Origin: Phlebiopsis flavidoalba
Lineage: Eukaryota > Basidiomycota > Agaricomycetes > Polyporales > Phanerochaetaceae
Assembly (NCBI GenBank): GCA_035772785.1
Contig: JAOCPU010000098.1
Location: 1 to 51,222, forward strand
Direction: 5' to 3'
Length of the DNA: 51,222 nt
The number at the start of each line of letters is the position of its first letter. Position 1 is the first letter of the stretch. The notes under the pieces are model-generated. The model searched no databases, was not told the origin of the DNA, and saw nothing but the letters and a program-made list of their open reading frames with translations. The translations under genes and the position numbers were made by a program. Below are positions 22,424 through 34,311 of the stretch, one piece after another.

Positions 22424-23966
22424 GGTGGACGAGTGGAGAGCGAGGTACGATGCGTCAAGCCAAAGGGCAAAAACGCAGCTCAGGTGCCCAAGGGAGCACT
22501 TTGGTAGAGAGCGGGAGAAAGTGGATGTACGTCCACCAGATGGCCGAGGCGAAGTCGAAAGCGAAGTCGAAAGCTTAGCGTCGGATGAGTGCAGCCAAAG
22601 GACTGCACTAAACCTCGGGTGCCCAAAGGAGCACCGTCTGCCAGCGGAGAGGGGTTGTGTGGAGGCGGGGAGGCCAAGGTCGACGCTGCGAAAGAAATCG
22701 TTGAGTGAGTGAGCATGCGAGAAGTGCGCGTGCATACCCTGTGTCCCAGGACGACGTAAGGAGAAGGCGGCGAGAACGGTGATGCGTGGCGAGAGCGATG
22801 AGAGGAGACGAGTCGGCGGGAAGGAGACGATGGAGGGACGAGACAAGTGACACAACTCGGACGCGTCCAGGCAAGGTGATCGGCGACTGCCCGAGCGCCG
22901 GGTACCCAAATAGGGTGCCCTAACAGGCGCCCTGTAAACGTGCCCGGCGAGTCGAGCATCCAAATAGGGTGACTAGACAGGCGCTCTCCAATTTCTTACC
23001 TTTTGCCTAGGACCCCTGACAATGGGGGAGGAACCCATCCCGAAGATTTTTCAGAACCGCCCCAGATATACGGACGGAAATCGCACGATTCGGGCCAGAT
23101 TTGTACGGATTTTCGACAGCGTCCGGCCTGCGGCCGGGCCAATGTACGGACTTTGGCGACGGTTATCAGTACGACTCTACTTACCCCTATAACCAATTTG
23201 CCTACCCCCATCACTAATTTACTTACTCGTGCAACAGCGCGATGACACCTCGCATTCGCTGCCCCAATCTGGCCCCAATTCCTTCAAAAAATCAGATGAA
23301 GAACAGTAACACTTCTCCCCCAACTCACATCCGGACGCCGACGACCTGCGTGCCGTACGGACTTGGGGTCGGCCTCCGCCCAGGTCCAGCCATGCGTATA
23401 CGGACGGACGGGTTGGCATCCGGACCACAATTTGGCCTCCGTATGCGGATGAGGCGACGGCTGGCGGGGCCTGCGGCCGCCAAATTTATACGGACGCCGG
23501 GATGGGTTCCCCCCCTATTGTCAGGGGTCCTTTTTGCCTCCGTGTTCTCGTCTACGTCCCCTCGTGCACTCTGTCCCCCTCGTCCTCGCCGCCCTCTCGA
23601 GCACTCTGTTCCCGTCGACCTTCTCAAACACTCGCATCATCAGCTCCTTTGGGCTGTTGACGGAGGACAAGCCCCTTTGAGCTTATCATCCGGCGCGGGT
23701 TCCTCAAGTGATCTCTGGTCTCCCAGCCGTCGCCCTGGAACGTGGAGTAGAGAATATCTTCGTTGTGCTGTCCACAACGTAGAACAGGTGTGTCACTAAT
23801 GTTATGCATGAGTCAATCTCTGACGTCGCTCGTGCAAAGACTATTTGCTGTTGCAACGGTCCTTTTCAATTTGGGTACGTCTTACAACGTCTGTCTGAAC
23901 GGTTCTCATCTCAACAGACGTAGCAAGTTTGCGGAGTGCCTTTGAACCCCTTCGAACGCGACGACC
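22424..23966 (-). repeat. Dispersed repeat, copy B, with MITE insertion
   Basis: Inverted copy of 11906-13008, near-identical over the protein-neutral and open-frame parts, and interrupted at 23009-23531 by a TIR element. Without the insertion it is about 1020 bp. It lacks the roughly 43 bp and 16 bp present in copy A. The homology edges are 22424 (matching 13008) and 23966 (matching 11906). Beyond them the flanks are unrelated, so each copy sits in its own site. Confidence 0.8.
23009..23531. mobile_element. 523 bp MITE, hAT-like, with 8 bp TSD
   Basis: The ends are AGGACCCCTGACAAT on the left and its inverse on the right, a TIR of about 34 bp with a few mismatches. The flanks are TTTTGCCT at 23001-23008 and TTTTGCCT at 23532-23539. 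The empty site is seen in copy A, where TTTTGCCT (minus strand) occurs once. Inside are repeated TACGGAC / GTCCGTA and GGCCTGCGGCCG motifs. No coding capacity. Eight-base target duplication is typical of hAT and some other superfamilies, and the TIR alone does not settle which. Confidence 0.85.
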
Positions 23967-24430
23967 GCCGTCCTGGGCCTTCGAGATATAGTGCACGACT
24001 TAATCCAAGGGTACGATTCACATCATACTTGTCTAGCCGTCCCATGTCTCATCTGATGCTTCAGACTTCCCTACGACCCTTCTGAGAGTGACGGGTGCTC
24101 CTTTGGGTATCTAGTACACTGCAGCCCTTTGGCTGCTTGTGTTGCGCTCCGGGGTCGGTTTCACTCCTCGCGCTGCCCGCCGCGCCGTAATTCACGCTCG
24201 CCGAAATACCATCTACACAATCTTCAGCTACCCCACAATTGTCAAGTCCTCAACCGTTTCGCGTCACGTCGCGAATTACCCAGAGTTTCCGTCTTGAGCA
24301 CGTCAAGTCAGCCATGAGCAATCCTAGAAGGCCTTCCAACGTTTCGACTGGTAGATAGATTACCCCTGGGGAATATAGGTACAAACATCGTGTTGTTCGT
24401 GACTATGCTACGCTAAACTATGCTGCAGAA
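23967..24430. other. Intergenic segment with hairpin GCAGCCCTTTGGCTGC
   Basis: No gene seen. A perfect 6 bp stem with CTTT loop lies at 24121-24136, preceded by GGTGCTCCTTTGGGT (24093-24108), a broken form of the first hairpin in the dispersed repeat. This suggests a remnant of a related element. Confidence 0.4.
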
Positions 24431-25019
24431 GTGCAAGAGAGCCTTCATTGGGGGGTGCAGGAGGTGTTTAGCGTGAAGTTAACGCCGAGAAACGTTGCCA
24501 AAGTCCTCCCTCAGCTACCTGTAGAGTACACACAGCGGGCTCTGAGGGTCTACGAAGGGGCTAACCTAAATGGAGTTCGGGTGTTAGTGTATGTGTCGCG
24601 CACGAATGTTCCTACATATGCAGCCATAGGATTACCGGGGCGACGTAAACATACACGAAAACGACGGTGTTTGGGTTAGGGACACGACAGGTTGGAATCC
24701 TTGGGTTCGCGTCAAAGGCACTGAGACACGGGTGGACGGTCTCTTGAGCCACCCTCTTGTGGATGGGTATTACTTGGATTATCGACCTCGACTCAACATG
24801 CTGATGTACGGCACCGTCTATAACATCAACGCCAAATGGAAGAAGGAGTGGTTCGAAACCACTATCGACAATCTCATTGAGCTCTGGGAGCAAACGTACT
24901 CGCTTCAGCTCGATGAAATTACGAAGAACCAACTTCGGGGCGTTGCAGGCAATCCCAAAGTCGGGTATCACACGCTTCTTGCTAGAGACGTTAGCACTCT
25001 CATCGCCAGCGGTCTTATG
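24431..25019 (+). CDS. Unidentified protein, two exons visible
   Basis: A first open segment (24431 to about 24575) reads VQEVFSVKLTPRNVAKVLPQ and VEYTQRALRVYEGANLNGVR. A 49 nt intron at about 24580-24629 (GTGTTAG...CCATAG) restores the frame to DYRGDVNIHENDGVWVRD. The second exon runs on as YYLDYRPRLNMLMYGTVYN, WKKEWFETTIDNLIELWEQT and QLRGVAGNPKVGYHTLLARD to about 25018, where GTACGC could be the next donor (acceptor near 25075). Amino-acid composition is protein-like and no stop interrupts this part. Limits are uncertain because neither a start ATG nor the 3' end is clear. It may continue through the proline-rich and acidic segments into the JmjC gene on the same strand, giving one large gene. 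I do not recognise the domain. Confidence 0.45.
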
Positions 25020-25189
25020 GTACGCTCGCCTGATGTACTACAATATGCGCATTAACGGGGTTTTCTGATTCTAGTGCAACCTCCAACCCTATCCAAATAT
25101 GAATACCACTCCTCCATGCTGCGTTGTCTGCCACCGTCCCCACCCCGTATGACCCAGCGTTCTTCGGTATGAATTACACTATCCCCCGG

Positions 25190-25406
25190 GATCCATCAGA
25201 TCCTCTCCCTGACGAGACGCAAATCTCTCCACGACCAACGGTTGCCGACAGTCAACAGTTGGTGCAGGCTTTGCCGCCTTCTCCCATCGTTCTGCCACCT
25301 CTCTTCGCTATCCCCTCAGACCCCCTCCCTCACGAGTCACAAAAACTCTCCACGGCTACTGGTCTCCGAAAGTCAGCAATTGGTGCAAGCTCCGCCGCCT
25401 TCTCCT
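25190..25406 (+). repeat. Two imperfect direct repeats of about 90 bp (Pro-rich coding)
   Basis: 25190-25280 and 25316-25406 share CTCCCTSACGAG, the CAACAGTTGGTGCAGGCT-like core and GCCGCCTTCTCC. Both encode SQQLVQA-(L/P)-PPSP, but in different frames, so one indel separates them. They look like a low-complexity linker that grew by duplication. Confidence 0.6.
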
Positions 25407-26051
25407 CGTATTGCTCTGTCGCCTTCTCCTCGGTTCGCTCTGCCAGCATGGGGTCTCCATCCCCCAGTTGTCTTTGCACACCACGTTCCTCGATGTAGTA
25501 CATTCTCCGTCGCGAGACGATGAATGCATCATAGAGCTGTCCCCTCGCCGCAGTCCTTGCATGAACACATTGCTCGGCCACCGGTCGACCTTGTTCGTCT
25601 CAACCCCACCCGTTCATTATTCCACAAGCTATGATCTCACCCCCAGCAGTGCCTCCACAGGGAACATCTGCGTATGCTGAAGAAGATCAGATGCAGACAT
25701 CCTCGCCGCCCCTTACCAACCCCTCAAACATTTTCCAGATGCGGGGTATGCGTACGAAGTAGCGCGCTTGGACAGCTCACAACCCTCTATCTCCAATGTC
25801 TGAGGGTTTGTTGGACAAGAACTCTGATGAGCCTGAGGATCCCTCACACGAGAGCTCTGATGATTCATCAAGCGACGAAAGCAAATGGCCCCATCACGCA
25901 AGTCCCCGCTTTCACCGCTGTTACGGACACGTTTTTCAAGTTCCCCCCCGAAGGGGACAAATATACCGCGGGCATGTGACATTCTTCAACGGCTTGGAGG
26001 TGGCCAAACCGTACTATACAAATATCCAGAGGCCCGAGCCTGAACCCAAGA

Positions 26052-26236
26052 ACGAGGATGAGGATGAGGGTGAGGATGAGGATGAGGATGAGGATGAGAT
26101 GAGGATGAGGATGAGGATGAGGATGAGGATGAGGATGAGGACGAGGACGAGGGTGAGGACGAAGATGAGGATGAGGAAGAGGACGAGGACAAAGATGAGG
26201 ACGAGGATAAAGATGAAGACGAAGGCAATGAGAACG
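26052..26236 (+). repeat. GATGAG hexamer tract (acidic coding)
   Basis: Long imperfect (GATGAG)n. The first part reads as alternating Glu/Asp. At about 26098-26103 (GATGAGATGAGG) one base is missing and the same frame changes to Met-Arg repeats, while a neighbouring frame stays acidic to a stop near 26255. It lies just upstream of the JmjC gene and may be its acidic N-terminal region. Confidence 0.8.
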
Positions 26237-26368
26237 AGGGCAATGGGGATTGCTGAGGCCAATGAGCTTGTCGAAGAGAACGGGGGGAGAGCCGGGATGG
26301 CAATGGTTTTAAGGGAGACGACCAGGTAAGTGCATGCACCTTGCATTGGATGCATCTAATGATGCAAG

Positions 26369-28104
26369 CAGGATCCCGACACAGCGATGTTGGAATGGAT
26401 GGCAACGGGGGCGAGGACGCAACGGCACCCACCGAACGGAGCCTGATATTCCCCAGGCATTAGATAACGGCGAAATACCAGTCATAGTTCTCAAATTACC
26501 TCGGGGGAGTGCGTACACCGAGGAACGTGCAGCCAGGTTAGAGGGTCAGATTCGAGAAGCACTTGGGAAGGGGCAATCAGTGGCACTGATTCCATGGGAT
26601 GTGGAGGACGGTGCGCTATGGAAGTGGAACACGAAGGATCTTGCGAGCCTCAGTGGTGGAGTGGGTGCGGACGGTGTACCCAGTCTTAACCATGACGTTT
26701 GAGTGGCCAATGTAAGGGAAATACTTTCGTGTATGGACCCGCTGCTGACACCAGTTTCTTAGCGTCAAACTTGAGAAACAAATCACGCCACTGGAAGACA
26801 CCAAACATCACGCAGCGTGGCACAATGAAGGAGTTCCTCGACACGGTTGATGATCACACAGATTGTGTCAATCTGCTTGATATGCCCACCAACCAGGCGC
26901 AGATCCCCCGTATCATCACGTACGTAGTCTCTGTGGTGTACATCGCTGCATGCTAAGTTGCACAGACGGATTGCTGATGACCGCAAGGCTTGGAACACCA
27001 CACGCACAACCCTCAAACCCAAGTGGGTTCAAACAGACGGCCTGTCATTGCAATTGTGGGCTTTGGTATCAGGTGCCAGTTTCTACACATACCCTCACGT
27101 AGATGGCTCAGGGCTGTGCACCTGGCTGTATCTCACTGAAGGTAGCAAGATGTGGAGCTACCTGCGTCTCAAGTGTCCGGATGGCAAGACCCCTAGCGAC
27201 CTTAGCCTCTCGGATGCATACCGTCAGCACATCAAGTTGGCGAAGGCTTCGCAAAGCTATGCATCCGCCCCAAAGGAAGTGCCCCGTCTTGCTGAACCCT
27301 ACAATTACCTGCTCCAACCAGGTGTCATCTCTGTGTGAGTGATCAATCGCTATCTGTGCATGTTGCTAATATCCTAATCCAATGCCTTCAAATCCTAGCA
27401 TTCAGCCACCAGGTGTATTCCACCATGTTTTGACACTGGAGAACTCCATCTCAATTGGTGGACACTTCATTTGTGAAGATACCTTGCATCTTACAGAATG
27501 GACCCGCAGATGGATTCATCAAACTGGTGGACAGGGTACCAACGCATACCATGAGTCCATAACACGTGCACTCGCCAATATGGCAATTGCATGGACTCTG
27601 CGAAATACCAAGGGAAGGTCAGATCACACAGTTATGTGGCAAACAAAATGCTGACAGTGTTGATTTAAGTACGTGAGGACACTTTCTTTGCCATGGCACG
27701 TATGCTGTTGGAGCCTGGCGAAGGCACGTATGCAGATATTGATACAAGTGAGCTACCACGCAACGCAGAGGAAGAGATCGTGTGGAAAGCACAGCGTGAA
27801 GAGACACAGCGTGAATGCGAAAATAGCAAAGGAACTGATCCGCGACACAATGAAACTCAACAATATCAGGATGACTCATCTTTGGCCTGACGGCAAGCCT
27901 GTTCCCAAGCGTAGAAAGGTATTTAATAATAATGCTGCACTGTTTCTCTTACTGAAACCTCCTTAGGCGAATGACCTTGTTGATGATGTTGTGAAGGCGG
28001 GGCCCCCACCAAGTTGCAAATGTTTGCCCAGGCAAGTTTTTTTTAACCAACGTGCAACTCGTTCCTTTCGGCTTCGTCACCAAACCATTGGCCGTTTGTT
28101 GTAA
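26369..28104 (+). CDS. JmjC domain protein, six exons, slightly damaged
   Basis: The best preserved gene here. The N-terminal part reads IPVIVLKLPRGSAYTEERAA and EALGKGQSVALIPWDVEDGA. The JmjC core is LQLWALVSGASFYTYPHVDG with HxD at 27096-27104, then LCTWLYLTEGSKMW, VIQPPGVFHHVLTLENSISI and GGHF with the distal His at 27463-27465. Introns fit at 26326-26368, 26712-26762, 26920-26965, 27335-27398, 27618-27669 and 27919-27966, all GT-AG and 43-64 nt. The last exon stays open to TAA at 28102-28104 (RKANDLVDDVVKAG...). JmjC enzymes are Fe(II)/2OG oxygenases, often histone demethylases, and the iron ligands are present. One-base inconsistencies occur near 26640 and 27830, and the 27618 junction gives an early stop as I join it. 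The true start may lie further upstream. Confidence 0.65.
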
Positions 28105-28227
28105 ATAATAAACTATCTAATAAGATCATATGTAATCTTCAATTGGGCTGGAGAGAAGACAAGTCATTAATTCGCTAGCGTGGTGTTGTGAGGATATTTC
28201 CTGCCAGTTTAATCAATGCATTGAGGT

Positions 28228-28376
28228 ATAGATATCTCTGTGCGTAGTTCTATCCGTGGAAGATATATCTGGGATAGATATATCTGAAGTAGTTGTCTCC
28301 ACTCTGGATATATCCGTGGTTAAATATATCTGTGGTAGATATGTCTGTGGTAGGTATATATGTGGTAGATATACTA
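28228..28376 (+). repeat. Degenerate AT-rich tandem repeat (TATATCTGTGGTAGA)
   Basis: About eight imperfect copies of a 15-18 bp unit around ATATATCTGTGGTAGATAT, just downstream of the JmjC gene. No coding meaning. Confidence 0.7.
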
Positions 28377-28493
28377 GCGGGGGTGGGCCAGTGCTGGCTC
28401 GATCAAATTATGAATAATTGTATCCAAGTGCTTGCAGTATCTGTCAAATGGTATTCACCATAATGTTCTATTTATTCCACATCCTCGATGTTG

Positions 28494-28800
28494 TCAAGCA
28501 GCGAAGGAGTATAGACGCGTGAAACCCCGCACGGCAGCCGTAAGAAACGACGTGACGTTTGCATCAGGCTTGGTCTGCACATCGAGGTCAATGGTAATTT
28601 CTTGAGCTGGGTTCTACTGGCCAAGCATATGAAAGAGCTGACGACCTTGGAACCAATCTGGGCCTATGCAGTCAGTGACTCGCGATACTTAGCAACGTCA
28701 TGATATATGCATTTTGGGGGAGCTCACAAGGAGGCTCACAAGGAGTCTGTTCTATTTCAAGAGTTATTGCTGAGAGTATGACTGTGTGACAGGTTCAAGT
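28494..28800 (-). pseudogene. C-terminal coding relic, unidentified
   Basis: The minus strand reads SAITLEIEQTPCEPPC, then a canonical 62 nt intron (GTGAGCTCC...GCATAG, about 28668-28730), then PDWFQGRQLFHMLGQ, a TAG, and NPAQEITIDLDVQTKP and VTSFLTAAVRGFTRLYSFAA to a stop at 28494-28496. Frame is kept across the intron and on both sides of the TAG, so a single nonsense change in a real gene is likely. Family not recognised. It converges with the JmjC gene. Confidence 0.4.
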
Positions 28801-30889
28801 CCAACTGGTATGCAGGTGTACGAAGAGGTGACCTTGTCAGACGCAAGTTACCTATGAAGAGAGAGTAAGTAGACTGAAAGAATCTACTCGATCAACCGAG
28901 ATCCATCACACCCAGGCATGTCCATTTCCTCGTCGCAATCATTTCTACAACATGCTTTTCAATTGCAACCTGCTCTTTCTATCATGCCTACTCATGCGCC
29001 TCCTAGTTTTGAGGACAAAAGGTTACCATCTTCTCAATGCTACACCGTACTCGAGCCCATGCAATTATAAATCTATTGATTGAGAATCGACGACTACAAT
29101 ACAGAGCGATGCTCGGCTTATGAATGGCGCATAGCCCGCTCACGACAAAGGATTCTTCAGCTGCTCCATGCGTCTTGACATGACCTGACTACGAGACAGT
29201 GACCTAGAGACACGTTTCCGTATTGCAGAAAGTCCGGGGCTGGTGGGTCGGTCGGGGGTCGACAGAGGCGTCGATACGCCATCGCAAGGAACGGGAACGA
29301 TGTCCCCGAGGAAATCTCCAGGCCACCGGGGACTACTGCGTGATCCTTGGCTTGCCGTGCCCGACACGAGTGGACTGGACTGAGAAGGCTGGTCTGTCGA
29401 GCTTTGCTATTGATTGAGACAGGATCAAGATCGCGCGGCGGTCCGGTCTGCGAACGCGGAGGCGGAGATCCCGCCGGGCGAGGCGCTAATGGGGGAGATG
29501 GAGAGCTTGCGGCCTGGGTGCTACATGTCCAAGGGTTTCGGGTGACGCGATGTGGGAGTGCGCCGGTGGGTTTCTGGCTTGGGTGTAGGAGGGTGGAAGG
29601 TTGTCAAGATAGAGAAAAACTGGGGGAAAGTTGGGAAGTGGAGGCGAGGTGGCGGATCCGAGTCGCGCTACATGCTGGCATGGGATTATGTCTTCGCTTC
29701 GTTGAGGTGGGTCTAGTCGAAACCCGCTGCACAAAACGTGAGTGGCATGAAAAAGTGCTCGCGACGGGTAGCACTTACCCGCTGGTCCACCTGATGGTGC
29801 TGAACCGCGTCTTTAACTCCATTCCACTCCCCCTTGGGGGGGGGGGGGGGGGAGGGGGGGGGGAGGGAAACCCCTCCGCCTTCGTGGCTTTGGAGACGCT
29901 TCCTTCTGCGACGTGACCTGTTTCGGCTTGTCCAGCGCCGCGTAGAGCCCTCGTGTGGCCATGAGCTCGTTCCGAGCACGCAGAGCTACGTCGATCGGAT
30001 CCTTCTGCAGGGCTTCACAGCGGCACAGCTCGTCGAGCCGCGGAGTTTTGCAGTCCTTGATGTGACGGTGGCCAGCTCTTCGTCGATTCTTGCAGCATGA
30101 GCGATTCACGGTAGTGAGGGGCTGTCGCTGCAGATCACCGATGAGCGGCATGAGAAGGAAGCCGGCGGGCGACGCGGACGCGACCTACAGGCCCCGGATA
30201 GAAATGTACTCACCGACTTGTTCGATGCATTCGCTGTTGAGAGTCTTTGTTGGAAGATCTGGAGTTTCCCTGAGTCCCCAGACTCATGCTAAATGGCGGC
30301 GCGCATCTCGGCGCATCTGGCTAGTTGCATCTCAGAAGCACCGATTCGCTGCCAGAAATGATCGATAAGATTCTTCGACTGACGATACCACTGCATGCAT
30401 ACCTCTCTCGGCCTGGGGCTCCTCGCCTTTCACCGTGACGCGTGATGTCACCTCTCGCCTGGGTCATCTCGCTCTCCGGGTAATACTGGATGACTTCAAA
30501 TTGACTTCAAAACCGCTCCCGCAGGCACCTTTGCAGGTTGCCCGGTCTTTGGGCTTCTGTCCGCAGCTCGCCGTCGAGGCGTGCGAGTTCGGGCATGCCG
30601 GGTCAGATCACAAACGTGATCGTGGGATGTGTTTGTGCATGACTCCGAGCGCCAGTGTCGTCGCGACCAGAGTATGAGGTCGAGTCAGAGCCCGATCACC
30701 GGAGGGATCCTAAGCGACGAAATGCACCCGTCGTCGAGCATAGAGGTGGTTCGACACGCCATACATTGGAGTGGCTTGTCGTTTCATGGGATGTCAAGTG
30801 GCCGAGGAAGATGGACGCGGCTGGTGGTGGTCGTTGATGTCTGGAGACGTTTTCAATCCGTGAACGGAAGGCAAGATTATGTAGACTGT
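28801..30889. other. No recognised gene; possible minus-strand relics
   Basis: Minus-strand frames at 29140-29367 (Ser/Arg-rich, ends KNPLS) and 29895-30100 (KDPIDVALRARNELMATRGL, YAALDKPKQ) have protein-like composition but no family motif. A poly-G/poly-P tract at 29836-29874 separates them. They may be exons of one decayed gene. The rest is unremarkable. Confidence 0.3.
29836..29874 (+). repeat. Poly-G tract with two A interruptions
   Basis: About 37 G in a 39-base stretch. It encodes a Pro-run on the minus strand, can form G-quadruplexes and is prone to length error. Confidence 0.9.
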
Positions 30890-30955
30890 TGAAGCTGAAA
30901 CTGGTTACATAGATGAAGCTGGAACTGAACTTGTTACATAGATGAAGCTGAATGT
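30890..30955 (+). repeat. Direct repeat of TGAAGCTGRAACTG / TTACATAGA
   Basis: TGAAGCTGAAACTGGTTACATAGA is followed by TGAAGCTGGAACTGAACTTGTTACATAGA and a third partial TGAAGCTGAA. Small tandem duplication, no gene context. Confidence 0.7.
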
Positions 30956-33900
30956 GCCTACGAAAGATCTCGAAAGACGATGAACGGGTGCTGATGGGCG
31001 GAAGGGAAGGCGGGCATGCTATCACCATGCGGAGGAGGAGGACTGGCACCCACAGTGAGCGGGGGGCTGTGAACGGGAGCAAGTATATTGCGTGTGCACT
31101 CACCTCACAGTTGTTCTAGGATAGCAGTGCCAGACTATTACCGGCTCTTGTTCGTCCAGGCAGTCGAGTAGATGGTGGTCCACGGAGCAGGGGCGACCCA
31201 CAGATTCTCGCAGAGGAGTGGAGAGGGTCATTGGACGACAGGCGCTCCAAGCGATCTCGTCTCTCTGCTCCGATCTGTGCACATCACTCACACGATGACT
31301 CGGGCCTGAACGACGCGTCGCCGCCCCTTTGCTCGTCCTCTCTCCGTCCGCTGCTTGTCCACCGCGCACTCCTCTCCGCTCTCCCGACTCCCGTCTACTC
31401 AGTGTCAAACGTCGACCGCACAGTCTGGATCTGTCCATGGCTCTCTGTCGACGTCTCCCAAACTGCCTTAGTGCACGTACTATCGCTGACCACCCGGACG
31501 GGCCGTCAGAGTGTCCATCGCAGCCTAGCCGTCTTTTCCACCAGTGTCGCACGCCAGGCCAGCTGCCACCAACGGTCCCACCCCCAGAGTTGTCCGCATC
31601 TTCGTAAGTCTTGACAGCGACATCATCATCCTCACCAGACCGGATGTCCGCCTGCGGTGCTGTCCCTTGCTAACACAGCGGGCCGTTGCTCCAGGTCTCC
31701 TCCGAGTCCACGTCTCTGCCATGCACAGTACTGCGACCCATGGGGAGCGGCGACTGCTTCTTTGACGTGCTACTGCTCTCGCATGGCTTTCTTGGAGCTT
31801 TGCATCTCCTGTTGGTAGGGCTATTCTAGCGGCGTCTGGCTCACTAGGTACGCACAATTGCCTTTGCATGACATTGTCAGATCATATCCGTACCCGGTCC
31901 TTCCCCTCTCCTAGTCATGAAGAACAGTACAAATGTGGGCCTCTTATATATCACTTTTCACTGAATCCCGTCCGAGTTGGGACCCAGTGGCATCCGCCAC
32001 ACCCACTCTCGGACGCGACGAGTAGGAACCTGTCGTGAACGGCTTACACCAACCCCTCCAGCTCAATTAGGTTGTCTCCGTGAGTTTCTTTGTTCAGCAT
32101 GAAGACATCTGACACCTGGTGTAAGTTGAGGCGATTCACCTAGAAGCTCCTGGTGCTCCACCGTGAATGGAGACTACCGCATAGTAACAGTACCACACAC
32201 GCTCCCAATGGAATCGCCCCGGCCCTCGTCTATGTCCATCGTTGTGTAATAAACTCTCGCCGCTGGGGGCTCGTGTCCTCGCTTCTCCATTTTCCCATGT
32301 CTCAATCCGCCAGTGTTCGCCACAGTAGCCCGGTGTGTCATCGTCTCAAGTTACCCCACCGGACGACCACCTTCATTTTCCCTCAACCGCCCTTCCTCCG
32401 TTATCGACAATCGCTACGAACGACGCATGAATCTGTCCACGATAATTAGAGCCTACTCGTCCTCTGCGTATTTCTGCCCGTAATCAACTCGCGCTCTCGG
32501 CTCCCCTCATCGCCATGCTCTGGCCTTCCTAGGTGCGTCGACTTGTTGATCGCACTAAGGCAGCGCAAAGCTCAAACTCCACACTCCTAGTTTCCCCACT
32601 TCTTGGGGTCTAAAAGGCATCTATAATAGTGTTGTGGTCAGCCTGTCGCTTCTCTCGAGCCTCACCTGTACCAAACGTCACAAACCAGGTCTCTGACGAT
32701 ACCTGTGGCGCGCGCCGTAAAGGAGCTCAATAATGTCGACCACGCAGCACGCTTCACGTCAATAGCATCTTCATCCAGGGCATGGTCGACACCGAACGTC
32801 GCCAGCATCTCATCGACCAGCCTCCAATCCTCTACAGTAAGTCGCATTCAATCCTGGCAGTCTACCTCTAGTATAACTCACGAGAATTGCACACAGCACG
32901 TCCTCCTCCAGCAATTTCGGTAACAAGATACTCTCTGAGGCCCGAATCGCGATCAGAACGTCAGTGATATTCTGACATGTGGAGTGTCGCATACTCCGAC
33001 CAGTCAGTATTCCCTCATCAAGGCCGCCACCGCCGTGTACATCTGCTGCCGGGGGTAGCTCCCCCCGTCGATGGCTCGTGTCAGAACGCGCTTGCCGTGC
33101 CTATCTTGCGGGCACAGGATTGTAATCGAGTGCGTATCACGGCGCGCGTTAGATGAATTAGTATAAGCCTGTACCATGTGCAATCCGAAGTGTCCAATAA
33201 AACACACTGACCCCCCCACAAATCTAATGCGCGCGACATCTCCGCTGTCTCGATGGCACCAACGTCACAGTATGCCTTCAGCAGTATGCCCTGCCGAGCG
33301 GAGCAACGTCATTGGCTGGGCTCTGTTCGCCCTGAAATAGTCAGCGGTCGTAACAGATTATGCTAGAGGTCTCACTTTACCCAACTTCCCCGCTTCGCCC
33401 AATCGGCTCGCCCGTTTCCTGCTTGCCCACCTCGCCACAGAAACAGTTGTAGATTATTGTTCTAGCCTGTGAGATTCAATGGGTACGTGTATTAAGCTGC
33501 TTCATAGCATGCTTGGAAGCCCGCCATTTTTGCAAGTCAGGATTTGTGCTTTAAATGCATTAAGACTACCAGTAGCGGCGGGTACATCACTACGCAGCTT
33601 GCGGCCATTACTATGTATAAACTAATATCATTGGCTGTGAGAACCATCCCAGGGCAAGTATGGTACATAAGTTCACTTGGTCGGTCCTACTCTCCTCGTC
33701 ACTTCCTCCTCCTCTTCCTACGGCAATGACCTACATTTTCAACAGTCTCCGCACCAAGACTCCTGCTGCCGACTATTCTTATCACTTTTGCCGGCCATTT
33801 ACCATTGCCCCGCCTTCACCGAGCGTGCGTATCTCGTCCCGCTTGCACTGCATACGGTCGAGTTTCTCCTTGAGATGGAGGTTCTCCTGCTATCGCTCGT

Positions 33901-34311
33901 CGAGCACTGCCATGGCCGGGTCCTGAGCTCGCGGGGCTAGGTCGACCCAATGATCCGGGTTTGGTCTCGTAGCGACACATATCACCGGGTTGGAGGTTAG
34001 TTTTGTCGTCCGTTATGTGCAGCCCGTCATTGCGTCATGATTCGCGCTGATGTCGCTGCAGATGACGTTGCGCAGGGCAGCGTGGCGGCTTAGAATGTTT
34101 ACGCAACTAATTGTTTGCTGCATTGATTTTTTGGGACTGGTGTGGACAAACTGTTCAACCGCGAAGCTGCCAGGCTTTGGTGAGTGGTGCCACAGCCAGT
34201 TAAGTTTGCCTCCAGAGCCGGAATCTGGGAGGTGTTGGTTCTCTGCCACTCATGGTCAACAGGGCGTATCGAGTGGAGATATTGATGGGCACTTACATCC
34301 TGGGCCATGAC
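30956..34311. other. Long stretch without recognised gene
   Basis: Both strands have open frames up to about 150 codons, especially 31100-31870. Their composition follows GC content and no domain, splice pattern or start context supports a gene. No tRNA-like fold or TIR pair was spotted. Decayed coding sequence cannot be excluded. Confidence 0.35.

Noticed and set aside
28785..28815. GGTTCAAGTCC resembling a tRNA B box
   Set aside because: No A box upstream and no acceptor pairing. It lies by a coding relic.
29813..29880. Proline-rich protein domain
   Set aside because: The proline run is only the translation of a poly-G tract.
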